From an uncultured Trueperaceae bacterium (lineage in GTDB: Bacteria > Deinococcota > Deinococci > Deinococcales > Trueperaceae), in the NCBI GenBank assembly GCA_937873495.1, contig CALMXZ010000002.1:1-64000 (forward strand): a stretch of DNA of 64,000 bases. Direction: 5' to 3'. A program made the position numbers and the translations under genes. Positions 1 to 8,893 of the stretch are shown one piece after another (positions within the stretch are counted from its first letter, which is position 1; the number at the start of each line of letters is the position of its first letter). The notes beneath the pieces were generated by a model. That model made no database searches and was not told the DNA's origin. It saw only the letters and a list, made by a program, of their open reading frames with translations.

Positions 1-166
1 CGGCGAGCACCGGACCGCCGCTGGCGTCGCAGCCGCTGACGACGAAGCCCTCCTCGTGGCACCAGCGCGCCAGCGCGGCCATGCTCACGCCGCCGATGCC
101 CATGAAGTGGATCCTCTGGCCGCCGCCGGAACCGCTGCGTGCCGTCTCTACGTCTAGGTCTGTCAT
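1..166 (-). CDS. murC: UDP-N-acetylmuramate--L-alanine ligase, N-terminal fragment
   Basis: This is the first 55 codons of MurC, cut by the window edge. The enzyme adds L-alanine to UDP-N-acetylmuramate in the cytoplasm, the first amino acid of the peptidoglycan stem peptide. The visible part begins with a short polar extension (residues 1-17), then the nucleotide-binding glycine loop IHFMGIGGVSMAALA typical of MurC N-termini. ATG at 166-164 overlaps the murG stop in an ATGA arrangement, so translation is probably coupled. It is the last visible gene of the dcw cluster. Identity rests on the motif and gene order, since the ligase core is outside the window. Confidence 0.88.
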   Translation of the reverse strand, partial: MTDLDVETARSGSGGGQRIHFMGIGGVSMAALARWCHEEGFVVSGCDASGGPVLA

Positions 167-1242
167 CTCTCTCTTCCGGTCTCCAAAACGGCGTCAACGA
201 TACGACGAGCGGCGCCCGCCGGGGTCCGTGCCGCCGCGGCGGCGGCTGCCGCGCTGCGCCAGCCCGGGTCCAGCGCGCGCGCCCAGGCCTCCGGCAGGGC
301 GGTAGCCACGTCGCTCTCCTTGACGAGCGACCCGGCCCCCGCGCCCGCCACCGCGCGGGCGTTGTGCGTCTGATGGTCCTCGGCGGCGGTCGGTAAGGGG
401 ACCATGATCGCAGGGACGCCGTGGAAGGCGGCCTCGGAGAGCGTGCTTATCCCTGCTCGCGTGATGGCGAGGTCGGCGGCCGACCAGGCGGTGATGGCGT
501 CTACGTACGGTAGGGGGCGGTAGGCGGGCCACGCGGCCGTGCGGGTCTCGACCTCATGCAGCCAGCGCGGCCCCGTCGAGTGGATGACGACCGGCGCGCC
601 GCCGGCGGCCATGAGGTTCTCGTACGCGTCGGGGACGGCGCGGTTCAGGGCGAGCGAGCCTTGTGAGCCGCCCATCACGAGGGTGACGACGGCCGCCTCG
701 GGCAGCCCGAGCGCGGCGCGCGCGGCGCCACGCTCCAGGCGCTCCTCGCGGACCGGGAAAGGGACCACGAGCGAGTTCGCGGTCCTCACGTGGGCCAACG
801 CCTCGGGCTGCGCCGTCATGAACAGCTTGGCCGCGCGCGCGAACCAACGGTTCACGCGGCTCGGGAACGCGTTGCCCTCGTGCAGCACGAGGGGGACGCG
901 CAGCCGCCACGCGGCGAAGCAGCCCGGCATGGAGGCGAAGCCGCCGAACCCGACCACCACGTCGGGGGCGACCCGGGGGGTCAGGCCGACGGCCTGCCGC
1001 AGCCCCGCCGCGGCCTTGAGCGCCTGGCGCGGATCGGGGCGTTGCCGGTCCCACTTGCCCGTGTCTACGCCGAAGAACGGGATGCCCGCCTCACCTGCCA
1101 GGCGCTCCTCCATGGCTCCGAGGCCGCCGATGAGCGCCACCTCGACGCCGCGCCTGGACGCCTCCCTCGCGACCGCGATGGCGGGGTAGATGTGGCCGCC
1201 CGTGCCGCCGGTGGCGAGGAGCAGGCGTCGGGGCGCGCTCAT
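163..1242 (-). CDS. murG: UDP-GlcNAc:undecaprenyl-PP-MurNAc-pentapeptide GlcNAc transferase
   Basis: MurG turns lipid I into lipid II by transferring GlcNAc at the inner face of the membrane. The 359-residue product has the usual family length. Family landmarks are the glycine loop TGGTGGHIYPA at residues 11-21, GFGGFASMPG at 98-107, GGSQGS at 191-196, and the UDP-GlcNAc region around 265-295 (TRAGISTLSEAAFHGVPAI, then EDHQTHNA). ATG at 1242-1240 overlaps the ftsW stop (ATGA). It lies between ftsW and murC in the expected dcw order. The same frame stays open upstream, but the family N-terminus fits this start. Confidence 0.97.
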   Translation of the reverse strand: MSAPRRLLLATGGTGGHIYPAIAVAREASRRGVEVALIGGLGAMEERLAGEAGIPFFGVDTGKWDRQRPDPRQALKAAAGLRQAVGLTPRVAPDVVVGFGGFASMPGCFAAWRLRVPLVLHEGNAFPSRVNRWFARAAKLFMTAQPEALAHVRTANSLVVPFPVREERLERGAARAALGLPEAAVVTLVMGGSQGSLALNRAVPDAYENLMAAGGAPVVIHSTGPRWLHEVETRTAAWPAYRPLPYVDAITAWSAADLAITRAGISTLSEAAFHGVPAIMVPLPTAAEDHQTHNARAVAGAGAGSLVKESDVATALPEAWARALDPGWRSAAAAAAAARTPAGAARRIVDAVLETGRER

Positions 1243-2348
1243 GCTCGCTGCCTGGTGCCGGGCGTCTGGGCGAACCGGCCGGGTTCGGACACCTCGGCCG
1301 GGGCAGCCGGCACCTGCTCGCCGAGCCGGCTCGCCATGTGCAGGAAGCCGAAGGCGATGGCCACGGACACTTGGGAGTTGAGGCCGTAGCTGACGCCGGG
1401 GAGCGGCAGCCCCGTAACGGGGAACATGCCGGTCACGACGAGGAGGTTGAGGCCGGCCTGCCCGCAGACGTACGCGGTGGCACCGGCCGCCAGCAGCGCG
1501 GACGGGCCCGTGACGCGTCGCGCGATGCGGTAGCCGTGCCAGGCCAGGAGCGCGTACATGGCGACGAGCGTCACCGAGCCGAGGAAGCCGAGGGAGTGCG
1601 CGATGGCCACGCCGATGAAGTCGGTGTCGGCCTCTGGCACGGGCACGCGGCGCCCCGTGCCGACGCCGAGGATGCCGCCGCGCCCGATGGCGTCGAGGGC
1701 CCGCAGCGCCTGGTAGGAGAGGTCGGCCGCCTGCGACTGCTGCCCCCACCGGTCGAAGTAGCCGACCATCCGCTCCCCGATGTAGGTGAACTGGCTCAGC
1801 ACCGTGCCGGCCAGCAGGGCGGCCGTCACCGAGGCGGTGAACAGGATGGCGAGGACGCGGGTGAGGGTGGCGCCGGCTGCGATCATTATGGCGACTGCGA
1901 GCAGGAACACGAACATGGCCGTGCTGACGTCCGGCTCGATGACGATGAGGCCGGCGGTCAGGCCGATGACCAGCATCGGACGCCAGATCTCCCAGTTGCC
2001 GAGGTGGTTGTGGAAGAAGGCGGCCAGGTAGGCGATGACCGCTACCTTCATCAGCTCGGACGGTTGCAGGCTGACACCGCCGACGAGGATCCAACGCTTG
2101 CTCTCGCTGCCGGCCGGCGACACGCCGATGACGAGGACCAACACCAGGAGGAAGAGGAGCGCGACGAAGGCGTACGGCGAGAGCTTGAGCACCTGCTTCT
2201 CGCGCAGGCGCGCGACGGCGAACGTGAGGAGCAGCGCGAAGGCGAAGCGCGCGCCGTGCTCGAGCGCGACGTTCGGTGCGGCGGAAGCCACCCCGACCAC
2301 GCCGAGCAGGCCGAGCGTCACCTGGATGCTGAGCAGCAGCCTGTCCAT
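1239..2348 (-). CDS. ftsW: FtsW-family lipid II polymerase (SEDS)
   Basis: A 369-residue polytopic membrane protein of the SEDS family, the peptidoglycan glycosyltransferase that works with FtsI in the division septum. Roughly nine or ten hydrophobic segments are visible. SEDS signatures are KRWILVGGVSLQPSELMK near residue 85-100, a loop with IGERMVGYFDRWG, and GLPLPGVSYGLNSQ near 325-340. ATG at 2348-2346 shares one base with the murD stop (TGATG), and the gene's own stop overlaps murG. FtsW is preferred over RodA because of its place between murD and murG. The C-terminal tail of about 25 residues is polar and unremarkable. Confidence 0.93.
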   Translation of the reverse strand: MDRLLLSIQVTLGLLGVVGVASAAPNVALEHGARFAFALLLTFAVARLREKQVLKLSPYAFVALLFLLVLVLVIGVSPAGSESKRWILVGGVSLQPSELMKVAVIAYLAAFFHNHLGNWEIWRPMLVIGLTAGLIVIEPDVSTAMFVFLLAVAIMIAAGATLTRVLAILFTASVTAALLAGTVLSQFTYIGERMVGYFDRWGQQSQAADLSYQALRALDAIGRGGILGVGTGRRVPVPEADTDFIGVAIAHSLGFLGSVTLVAMYALLAWHGYRIARRVTGPSALLAAGATAYVCGQAGLNLLVVTGMFPVTGLPLPGVSYGLNSQVSVAIAFGFLHMASRLGEQVPAAPAEVSEPGRFAQTPGTRQRA

Positions 2349-3727
2349 CAGGCGCCCGAGCCGCCGGCGTCGGCGCGCGCCGCGTCGGTCGCGTCGCCGA
2401 TGGCGCCGAGCGCCTCCCTGAAGGCGGCCGCCCGGTCGGCGTAGTCCTCGAACTGATCGAACGAGGCGGCGAGCGGTGCCAGGAGGACGGTGCCCGCGCC
2501 GGCATGGTGATCGCGCAGGTGCGCGTGGGCGACGGTCACCGCAGTGCGCATGGCCGCGCGCCCGTCCCGCTCCGCGACGACGACCGTCGGGACGAGGTCG
2601 CCGAACGCGGAGCGGAACTCCTCCGCGCTGGCTCCGATGAGCACGAGCAGGTCGACCTTGTCGGCCACGAGTTCGCGCAGTTCGGTGAGGCTGGCGCCCT
2701 TGCCCTGACCGCCTGCCAACCACACGAGCGGGCGGGGGCTGGAGCGCAGGGCGGCGGCGACGGCCAGCGGGCGCGTCGCGATCGAGTCTTCCAGGAACCG
2801 CACGCCGCCGACTTGGCCGGCTACCGAGTAGCGCCCCGGCAGGCCGGTGAACGCGCGCAGGCCGGCGGCGATGGCCGTGACCGGTGCGCCGACGGCGGCG
2901 CAGGCCAGCGCGACGGCCAGCGCGTTCGCCACCTGGTGCTCACCGAGCACGTTGAGGTCGCCGGCGTGCAGGAGGGGCTCGCCGTCCAGGACGAGCATGC
3001 CGTCCGGCGTCCGGTAGGCGGCGGCGTGCCGCTGGAGCGAGAAGCGCCTGACGTTCACGCCGGCGGCCTCGCTCTCGTCCGCCCAGCGCCGTAACACGGG
3101 ATCGTCGTCGTTGACGACCAGGGTCGAGCGCGGGCCGAGGTTGGCGATGAGGTTGCGCTTGGCCGCATGGTAGGCCGCCACGCTGCCGTGGCGGTCGATG
3201 TGGTCCTCGCCGAGGTTGAGGAGCACGGCGACGTCCGGCGCGAAGGTGGGGCAGCGCTCGAGCTGGAAGGAGGACATCTCGACCACGTGCACGCGTCCGG
3301 GCCTGGCCACGGCGGCCAGCGCGGGGACGATGTTGCCGCCTGCCACCGCGTCCATGCCGGCGGCCGCGAGCGTGTCGGCCGTCCAGCGCGTCACGCTGCC
3401 CTTGCCTGCCGTGCCGGTGATGCCTACGTAGGTGCCGGGCGTCGTGCGCCACACCCACTCGACCTCGCCTATGACCTCGGTGCCTGCGGCGCGCAGGGCG
3501 ACGAGGTCGGGGTGGTCGATGGGCACGCCCGGGGCGGCGATGGCGAGGGCGAAGCCGTCGTCCGTTACCGCCGTGACGCTCCGCGCGCCGGATCTGAGCG
3601 CCTCGCTGACGTCCTGCCCGCTACCGCGCCGGTCGTAGAAGGCCGTGGCGGCGCCGGCTTCGCGCAGGCGCTTCACGACCGCGAGCCCGGAGCGCCCGAG
3701 GCCGTAGACGAGGACCTCGCCTGTCAT
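2348..3727 (-). CDS. murD: UDP-N-acetylmuramoyl-L-alanine--D-glutamate ligase
   Basis: MurD adds D-glutamate to UDP-MurNAc-L-Ala in the cytoplasm. The 459-residue product has the family length. It opens with a Rossmann-like UDP-binding segment (VYGLGRSGLA, residues 7-16). The Mur ligase ATP loop reads GTAGKGS at 105-111, a variant of the common GTNGKS/T. Further Mur ligase landmarks are VVEMSSFQLE near 150-160 and NLGEDHIDRHG near 172-182. The start directly abuts the mraY stop (TAGATG) with no spacer, so coupling to mraY is likely. Confidence 0.96.
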   Translation of the reverse strand: MTGEVLVYGLGRSGLAVVKRLREAGAATAFYDRRGSGQDVSEALRSGARSVTAVTDDGFALAIAAPGVPIDHPDLVALRAAGTEVIGEVEWVWRTTPGTYVGITGTAGKGSVTRWTADTLAAAGMDAVAGGNIVPALAAVARPGRVHVVEMSSFQLERCPTFAPDVAVLLNLGEDHIDRHGSVAAYHAAKRNLIANLGPRSTLVVNDDDPVLRRWADESEAAGVNVRRFSLQRHAAAYRTPDGMLVLDGEPLLHAGDLNVLGEHQVANALAVALACAAVGAPVTAIAAGLRAFTGLPGRYSVAGQVGGVRFLEDSIATRPLAVAAALRSSPRPLVWLAGGQGKGASLTELRELVADKVDLLVLIGASAEEFRSAFGDLVPTVVVAERDGRAAMRTAVTVAHAHLRDHHAGAGTVLLAPLAASFDQFEDYADRAAAFREALGAIGDATDAARADAGGSGA

Positions 3728-4645
3728 CTAGCTGACCTGGCGGATGGCCACCGCCAGGGCGACGCAGAGGGCGGTGACGAGCTGGAAGCGCGTGACGATG
3801 CGCGCGTCGCTCCAGCCGCCCAGCTCGAAGTGGTGGTGGAGGGGGCTCATGCGCAGCAGGCGTTTGCCGCCCGTCGCCTTGAAGTAGGAGACCTGCGCGA
3901 CGACGGCGAGGACCTCGAGCACGGGGATGGCCGCCACGAGCGGCAGGTACCAGACGGTCCCTTGGAGGATGGCGAGGCCGGCGACCGCCGCGCCGAGCGC
4001 TTCCGAACCGACCCCGCCCATGAAGGTCCTCGCGGGGTTGGCGTTGTACCAGAGGAAGCCGAGGAGCGCGCCGAGGAGCGCGGCCGCGAACGGAGAGGCG
4101 AGGAAGAAGACGAGCACGATGGCCGTGACGCCGGCGGCGAGGCCGTCGAGGCCGTCGGTGAAGTTGAAGGCGTTGATGCTCCCCACGATCACGAACGCGA
4201 AGGCGAGCACGTCAAGCCAGTCGATCCCGAGGAGCGTGGCGCCCCCGCGCACCGCCCACCAGCCGAACGCCAGCGCCAGGGCGCCCTGACCGAGCAGGCG
4301 GTAACGGGCCATGAGCCCGGGGCCCTGCTCCTCGAGGCCGAGCGCGCGGCTCCGTTTGCGAGCGAGTGAGAGGGAGTCGTCGTACAGCCCGAGGAGCCCG
4401 CTGCCGAGCGTGAGGAGGAGGAGGGCGAGCTCCGGCTTGAGGGCGTCGCCGGCGAAGATGGCCCAGGCGACGCCGGCGGCCAGGAGGAACGCCACCCCGG
4501 CCATGGTGGGTGTGCCGGCCTTGGCGAGGTGCGACTCCGGCCCTTGCGCGCGGATCGCCTTGCCCCAACCGAGCCGCTGCGCGACCTGCACGAAGATGCC
4601 GGTGAACACGAGGCTGATGACGGCTGCTACGACGGTGGTCAACAT
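3728..4645 (-). CDS. mraY: phospho-N-acetylmuramoyl-pentapeptide transferase
   Basis: MraY is the integral membrane enzyme that makes lipid I from UDP-MurNAc-pentapeptide and undecaprenyl phosphate. The 305-residue protein is slightly short for the family (often 320-360). It has about nine hydrophobic helices and the active-site motifs: LGLYDDSLSL with the paired aspartates, NAFNFTDGLDGLAAG, and SPLHHHFELGG near the C-terminus. ATG at 4645-4643 overlaps the 3' end of murF by 7 bases. The frame is open further upstream, but that part has no MraY character. Confidence 0.96.
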   Translation of the reverse strand: MLTTVVAAVISLVFTGIFVQVAQRLGWGKAIRAQGPESHLAKAGTPTMAGVAFLLAAGVAWAIFAGDALKPELALLLLTLGSGLLGLYDDSLSLARKRSRALGLEEQGPGLMARYRLLGQGALALAFGWWAVRGGATLLGIDWLDVLAFAFVIVGSINAFNFTDGLDGLAAGVTAIVLVFFLASPFAAALLGALLGFLWYNANPARTFMGGVGSEALGAAVAGLAILQGTVWYLPLVAAIPVLEVLAVVAQVSYFKATGGKRLLRMSPLHHHFELGGWSDARIVTRFQLVTALCVALAVAIRQVS

Positions 4646-6054
4646 GACGCCCCCTCTTCGACGGTCTCGCCCGGCGTGAGCCACGCCCCGGCGGACGCCA
4701 GCGCGCGCGCGGCTTCCACGACCCGTTCCATGCCTACGCTTCGGGAGCCCTTCACCAACAGGGTCGCGCCCCGCGGCACCCGTGCAAGGAGGGCGCAGGC
4801 GCCGGCCGCGTCCGGCACGTGGACGGCCGCCGGGTTCGTCTCGAGTAGCGCCGCGCTTGACGGCCCGACCGCCACGACGAGGTCGAGCCCGAGCGTAGCC
4901 TCGCCCGCGCGCAGGTGGCTCTCCCTGTCGAGGCTCCCCAGCTCGCGCATGTCGCCGAGGAAGGCCGCGCGCGGCGCGGGTGAGGCCCGCAACACGTCGA
5001 GGGCCTCGGCGAGCGAGGCGGGGTTGGAGTTGTAACTGTCGTCTATCAAGGTCAGGCCCTGGAGCTCGCTGCGCTCCAACCGGCCGTGCTCGAGCTCGGC
5101 CTGCGCCACGCGCTCCCACGCGCCCTGCCGGGAGCTGCCGAGCCTCACCGCCAGCGCGACGCTGGCCAGCGCGTTCTGGGCCATGGCGCGCCCCGGCCAG
5201 GGGAGCACGACCGCGCCGGTGTCGCCGGCATCCCGCCAGCGCAGCGCGGTGCGACCGCCCAGCGGCTCGTCGGCGCTTCCGACCACACTGGCCGCCGCGC
5301 CGGCGAACTCGGGCGGCATGGGCGCGTCCTTGCCGACCACGGCGACGACCACGGTGTGCGCCAGCGTCGGGGCGTCGAGGTAGAGGGCCGCGGTGGCGCC
5401 GGCGAGCTTCACGCCGGGGGTCCGCTCGAGGAGCAGGGCCTTCTCGCGCGCCACACCCGCTACGTCGCCGAGCGCCTGCGTGTGGCTCGCCGCGATGGTG
5501 GTCAGGAGCGCGTGGTCCGGCCGGGTGAGCTCCAGGAGTTCGGCCATCTCGCCCGGTCTGTCGATGCCGAGTTCGAGGACGAGCGGCGCGCCCTTCGCGC
5601 CGGGCGGCAGGTCGGCGTCCTGCATGGCGGCGCTCACGAGGGCGCCGGCGATGGCGTAGTGGGTGTTCATGTTGCCGGGCGTCGATCGCCCCGGCAGCGC
5701 GGCGGCCAGGAGCGCTTTGGTGCTCGTCTTGCCGGCGGAGCCGCTGATAGCGACGACCGGGCCGGCCAGGCGGTCCCTGGCGGCGCGGCCGAGGGCGAGG
5801 ATGGCGCCCCTGGCGTCGTCGACGAGGAGGCCGCGGCGGTGGGGCCGGTCGGACACCACGAGCGCCGCGCCGCGCGCGATGGCGTCGTCGGCGAAGGCGA
5901 TGCCGTGGCCGCTCTCGCCGGGTAGAGCGAAGAAGGCGTCGCCGGGTCTGACGCGGCGGCTGTCGAACGCGATGCCGGTGGCGTCCGGCAGGTCCTCGAC
6001 GGGCTCGACGGTGTTGAGGAGCCTCACCAGCGAGCGCACGCTCAGGAGCGTCAT
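4639..6054 (-). CDS. murF: UDP-N-acetylmuramoyl-tripeptide--D-alanyl-D-alanine ligase
   Basis: MurF attaches D-Ala-D-Ala to complete the UDP-MurNAc-pentapeptide. The 471-residue product shows the MurF N-terminal domain (GIAFDSRRVRPGDAFFAL, about 27-44), the ATP loop GSAGKTSTK at 105-113, and NMNTHYAIAGAL after it. The C-terminal domain holds DDSYNSNPASL near 320-330. A good ribosome site (GGAGGT, 7 bases before ATG) fixes the start. Unlike most cluster junctions, murF is separated from ftsI by 117 bases with an A+T-rich patch, so an internal promoter is possible there. Confidence 0.95.
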   Translation of the reverse strand: MTLLSVRSLVRLLNTVEPVEDLPDATGIAFDSRRVRPGDAFFALPGESGHGIAFADDAIARGAALVVSDRPHRRGLLVDDARGAILALGRAARDRLAGPVVAISGSAGKTSTKALLAAALPGRSTPGNMNTHYAIAGALVSAAMQDADLPPGAKGAPLVLELGIDRPGEMAELLELTRPDHALLTTIAASHTQALGDVAGVAREKALLLERTPGVKLAGATAALYLDAPTLAHTVVVAVVGKDAPMPPEFAGAAASVVGSADEPLGGRTALRWRDAGDTGAVVLPWPGRAMAQNALASVALAVRLGSSRQGAWERVAQAELEHGRLERSELQGLTLIDDSYNSNPASLAEALDVLRASPAPRAAFLGDMRELGSLDRESHLRAGEATLGLDLVVAVGPSSAALLETNPAAVHVPDAAGACALLARVPRGATLLVKGSRSVGMERVVEAARALASAGAWLTPGETVEEGASC

Positions 6055-6078
6055 GACACTAACCTCCGCATGTTGACT

Positions 6079-6093
6079 ATCTTACACATCATA
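6079..6093 (-). promoter_or_regulatory. possible internal promoter upstream of murF (-10 candidates)
   Basis: The 117-base gap between ftsI and murF is the largest gap inside the dcw cluster. Read on the minus strand it holds two -10-like hexamers, TATGAT (6093-6088) and TAAGAT (6084-6079), in an A+T-rich patch. No convincing -35 hexamer sits 16-18 bases upstream of either. Transcription from here would give murF to murC extra expression. This is weak evidence. Confidence 0.3.
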
Positions 6094-6171
6094 CTGACAT
6101 GCCGCATAGGGTCTGTCGGCGGGCGGTCCCGGTCGCCGAGCCGGCGCCGCGGCGCGCACGGCGGCGGGCGC

Positions 6172-7656
6172 TCAGCGGGCCTGAGCGACCGCCTCGGCCA
6201 CCGGCGCCACGCCCCAGTGCGCCACGACCTCACTGCCGATGGCCCTGAAGATGGGGGCGGCGACGTAGGTGCTGGTGCTGTCGCCCTGGGGCTTCATCAG
6301 CATGACGACGACCACGACCTTCGGCTTCTCGACGGGGAACATTCCGGCGAAGGTGAGGGCGTAGTCGTCGGGAGGGTAGGTGCCTGCCGCGGGGTCGTAC
6401 ACGTCGGCCGTGCCGGTCTTGCCGCCAACGCTCATGCCGGGGATGCGCGACTGGCGCAGGCCGCCCGTGTCCATGACGTGGGACAGCATGCTCCTGATGG
6501 CCTGCGCCACTTCCGGCGCCAGCACGCGGTGCGGGGCGGGCAGCGTCTCGCCCTCCACGACCGTCGGCGGCACGTAGACGCCGTCGTTGGCGAAGACGCT
6601 GTAGGCGGCCGCGATCTGGAGCGGCGTCACCGACAGGTTCTGGCCGATGCTGTTGGACGCCTGGTCCTGCGGCACCCACGTTGCCCAATCGTTCAGGATG
6701 CCGCTGCGGCTGCTGGCGCTCGTCTGGTCGACGCCGTGGCCGAGGCCGAAGCGCCACATCCAGTCGTGCAGCTGCGCCGGCTGGAAGCGCGCGCCGAGCG
6801 CGATCATCGCGGAGTTGCTCGAGTAGGCGAGCACGTCGGGCACGCTCAGTAACGGGTCATGGCGCGCCACGTCCCTGAACGTCTTGGTGCCGACGCGCAA
6901 CGTCATCGGCGCGTCGACCAGCTCCGTGGGGGAGAGCAGGCCGTCTTGCAAGAGGCCGGCCACCACGAGGGGCTTGATGACGGAGCCGGGCTCGTACACC
7001 TGCTGGAACGGGCGGTTCAGCATCTGGCCTCTGCTCGCGCTTTGCCAGGCGTTGGGGTCGTAGCTCGGGTAGCTGGCGGACGCGAGCACGCGGCCCGTGC
7101 CGACCTCGAGGATGACGGCCGCCCCGCTCTCGGCCGAGTGCTCCACCGCCGCGGCGGCGAGATGGCTCTCCGTCGCCGCTTGCAGCACGGGGTCGAGCGT
7201 CAGGGTGACGTCCCGACCGCTCGCCAAGGTGCGGTCGAGTGTGTACTCGACGCCTTCGAGGCCGTAGCGGCCGTCAGGCTGGAGCGCGCCCGTGAAGCCG
7301 AGGAGGGGGGCCGCGAGGCCGCCGAGCGGGTAGTACCGTTCGCCCGCCGCCCCCTCGGCCAGGACCGTGCCGTCGGAGGCGAGCACACGCCCGCGCACGA
7401 CCTGCTCGACGGGCATGGCCGGGAGGTCGGTGAAGCCGCGCTGCTGGAGCGTGAAGCCCGCGAGCGCCACGAGGAGGGGGAGGAGGGTGGCCGGGACGAG
7501 GAGCCACGAGCGCTTGAGGCGGATGGAGGCGGGTTCGGCCTGCTCCACGCGCCGCGCGCCGGCGCGCGGTCGGGCATCGGCGGCCGGCTCCCTCACGCGT
7601 GGCGCACCGCCCCTGAACGGCTTGGCGCCTGCGTTGCTCGGGGTGATCAGCGCCAT
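6172..7656 (-). CDS. ftsI: division transpeptidase, class B penicillin-binding protein
   Basis: FtsI/PBP3 cross-links septal peptidoglycan and partners FtsW. The 494-residue protein has a basic, polar cytoplasmic tail (1-49), one membrane anchor at about 51-70, and a transpeptidase domain with all three serine-enzyme motifs: SVIK with the catalytic serine at 225, SSN at 279-281 and KTGT at 413-416. It is shorter than the roughly 580 residues of many FtsI proteins and has no PASTA domains. ATG at 7656-7654 overlaps the ftsL-like gene by 10 bases. Position between ftsL and murF supports division rather than elongation. Confidence 0.93.
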   Translation of the reverse strand: MALITPSNAGAKPFRGGAPRVREPAADARPRAGARRVEQAEPASIRLKRSWLLVPATLLPLLVALAGFTLQQRGFTDLPAMPVEQVVRGRVLASDGTVLAEGAAGERYYPLGGLAAPLLGFTGALQPDGRYGLEGVEYTLDRTLASGRDVTLTLDPVLQAATESHLAAAAVEHSAESGAAVILEVGTGRVLASASYPSYDPNAWQSASRGQMLNRPFQQVYEPGSVIKPLVVAGLLQDGLLSPTELVDAPMTLRVGTKTFRDVARHDPLLSVPDVLAYSSNSAMIALGARFQPAQLHDWMWRFGLGHGVDQTSASSRSGILNDWATWVPQDQASNSIGQNLSVTPLQIAAAYSVFANDGVYVPPTVVEGETLPAPHRVLAPEVAQAIRSMLSHVMDTGGLRQSRIPGMSVGGKTGTADVYDPAAGTYPPDDYALTFAGMFPVEKPKVVVVVMLMKPQGDSTSTYVAAPIFRAIGSEVVAHWGVAPVAEAVAQAR

Positions 7657-7979
7657 ACCGTCCGCACCTCCAGGCTCGGCTCCGCGACGGGCGGGACGTC
7701 GACGCTGCCGGCGGCCGCGGCGACCGCGACGCCGCCTTCCGGCACGGGCACGAAGCCGGCCGCCCTGGCCCACGCCGCCACCGCTTGCGGCGCCGTGACC
7801 GCGCCCGCCGCCAACCGGGCCCGGGCCACCGAGGCGCTCAGCTCCTCCTTGCGCTCCATCAGGTCGAGCTGGTGGCGCAGCAACCCCTGGTTCGACGCGC
7901 CCATGACGGCGAGAACGAGTAGCAGGGCCAGGTAGGCGGGCAGGGCGATGCGGAACGGAGCCGGTAGTGCGACGTTCAC
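7647..7979 (-). CDS. ftsL: FtsL-like division protein
   Basis: A 110-residue bitopic protein. After a short cytoplasmic segment there is one membrane helix at about residues 10-28, then a short amphipathic, coiled-coil-like stretch (HQLDLMERKEELSASVARA, about 36-54), then an Ala/Val/Pro-rich periplasmic tail. That plan, its size and its place between rsmH and ftsI are those of FtsL, which brings FtsW and FtsI to the septum. Sequence conservation of FtsL is low, so the call rests on topology and synteny. The start is GTG, overlapping the rsmH stop (GTGA). Confidence 0.75.
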   Translation of the reverse strand: MNVALPAPFRIALPAYLALLLVLAVMGASNQGLLRHQLDLMERKEELSASVARARLAAGAVTAPQAVAAWARAAGFVPVPEGGVAVAAAAGSVDVPPVAEPSLEVRTVWR

Positions 7980-8893
7980 TGGTTGACCCTTTCACCCGCT
8001 CGGAGCTTGGCGCTGCGCGCTCTCGGGTTGATCTCGATCTCTTCCGGCGTCGCCTCGAGGGGGCGCTTGGTCAGCGCGCTCATGCGGGGCGAGTCCTTCA
8101 GGAACTGCTTGACGATGCGGTCTTCCAGCGAGTGGTACGCGAGCACCACGAGGCGGCCGCCCGGGGCCAGGAGGCGGCCGGCCGCCTCGAGCCCCTCCTG
8201 CAACGCGCCCAGCTCGTCGTTGACGTGGATGCGCAGCGCCTGGAACGTGCGGCGGGCCGGGTGCTCGCGCCGCGGCCCGGGCGGGTAGGCGGAGCTCACC
8301 ACCTCGGCGAGGCGGCCCGTCGTCTGGATCCGGCCGGCCTCCCGCGCCTCGACGATGCGCCTGGCCACGCGGCGGCTGTGGCGCTCCTCGCCGAACCGGA
8401 AGATGATGGCGGCGAGGTCTTCGAGGGAGTAGTCGTTCACGACGTCCTCGGCGCTCTCGCCGGTCGCTGCCATGCGCATGTCGAGCGGGCCGTCGTGGCG
8501 GAACGCGAAGCCGCGCTCCCCCTCGTCGAGCTGCATGGAGGAGACGCCGAGGTCGAGCAGGACGCCCGCGATGCCGTCTGCAGTGCCGAGCTCGGCCGCC
8601 GTGATGCTCTCGACGTCCCTGAAGTTCCCTGCCACGAAGCGCAGCTCGCCCGGCAAGCCGGCGCGCCGCAGCGCGGCGACGTAGTCGGCCGCGGCCGGGT
8701 CCTGGTCGATGGCCAGCACGTTGGCGCCGCGCTCGAGGAGCAACCTCGTGTGCCCGCCCGCCCCGAAGGTGCCGTCCACGTACCAGGCGCCGGGGCGCAC
8801 GGCGAGAGCCTCGAGCGTCTCCGCGGCCATTACGCTCACGTGGGGCGCTGCGGTCGGGGTGGGGGAGGCGTGAGAGGCGTGAACGGGGTTCAC
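7976..8893 (-). CDS. rsmH: 16S rRNA (cytosine-1402-N4)-methyltransferase
   Basis: RsmH (MraW) methylates the N4 of C1402 in the decoding centre of 16S rRNA. The 305-residue product has the family hallmark near its N-terminus (PHVSVMAAETLEAL, about 18-31), then the SAM-binding loop DGTFGAGGHTRLLL and the acidic AIDQDPAA strand. LLDLGVSSMQLDEGERGF and RTFQALRIHVNDEL are further conserved blocks, and YHSLEDRIVKQF lies near the end. The chosen GTG (8893-8891) overlaps the mraZ stop (GTGA) and keeps the N-terminal hallmark. A later ATG would cut into it. Confidence 0.95.
   Translation of the reverse strand: MNPVHASHASPTPTAAPHVSVMAAETLEALAVRPGAWYVDGTFGAGGHTRLLLERGANVLAIDQDPAAADYVAALRRAGLPGELRFVAGNFRDVESITAAELGTADGIAGVLLDLGVSSMQLDEGERGFAFRHDGPLDMRMAATGESAEDVVNDYSLEDLAAIIFRFGEERHSRRVARRIVEAREAGRIQTTGRLAEVVSSAYPPGPRREHPARRTFQALRIHVNDELGALQEGLEAAGRLLAPGGRLVVLAYHSLEDRIVKQFLKDSPRMSALTKRPLEATPEEIEINPRARSAKLRAGERVNQ

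Noticed and set aside
1338-2444. Long open frame (368 codons) on the plus strand opposite ftsW and murD
   Set aside because: It is a G+C-driven shadow frame. The product is rich in Glu, Gly, Arg and His without any domain, while the other strand encodes clear FtsW and MurD.
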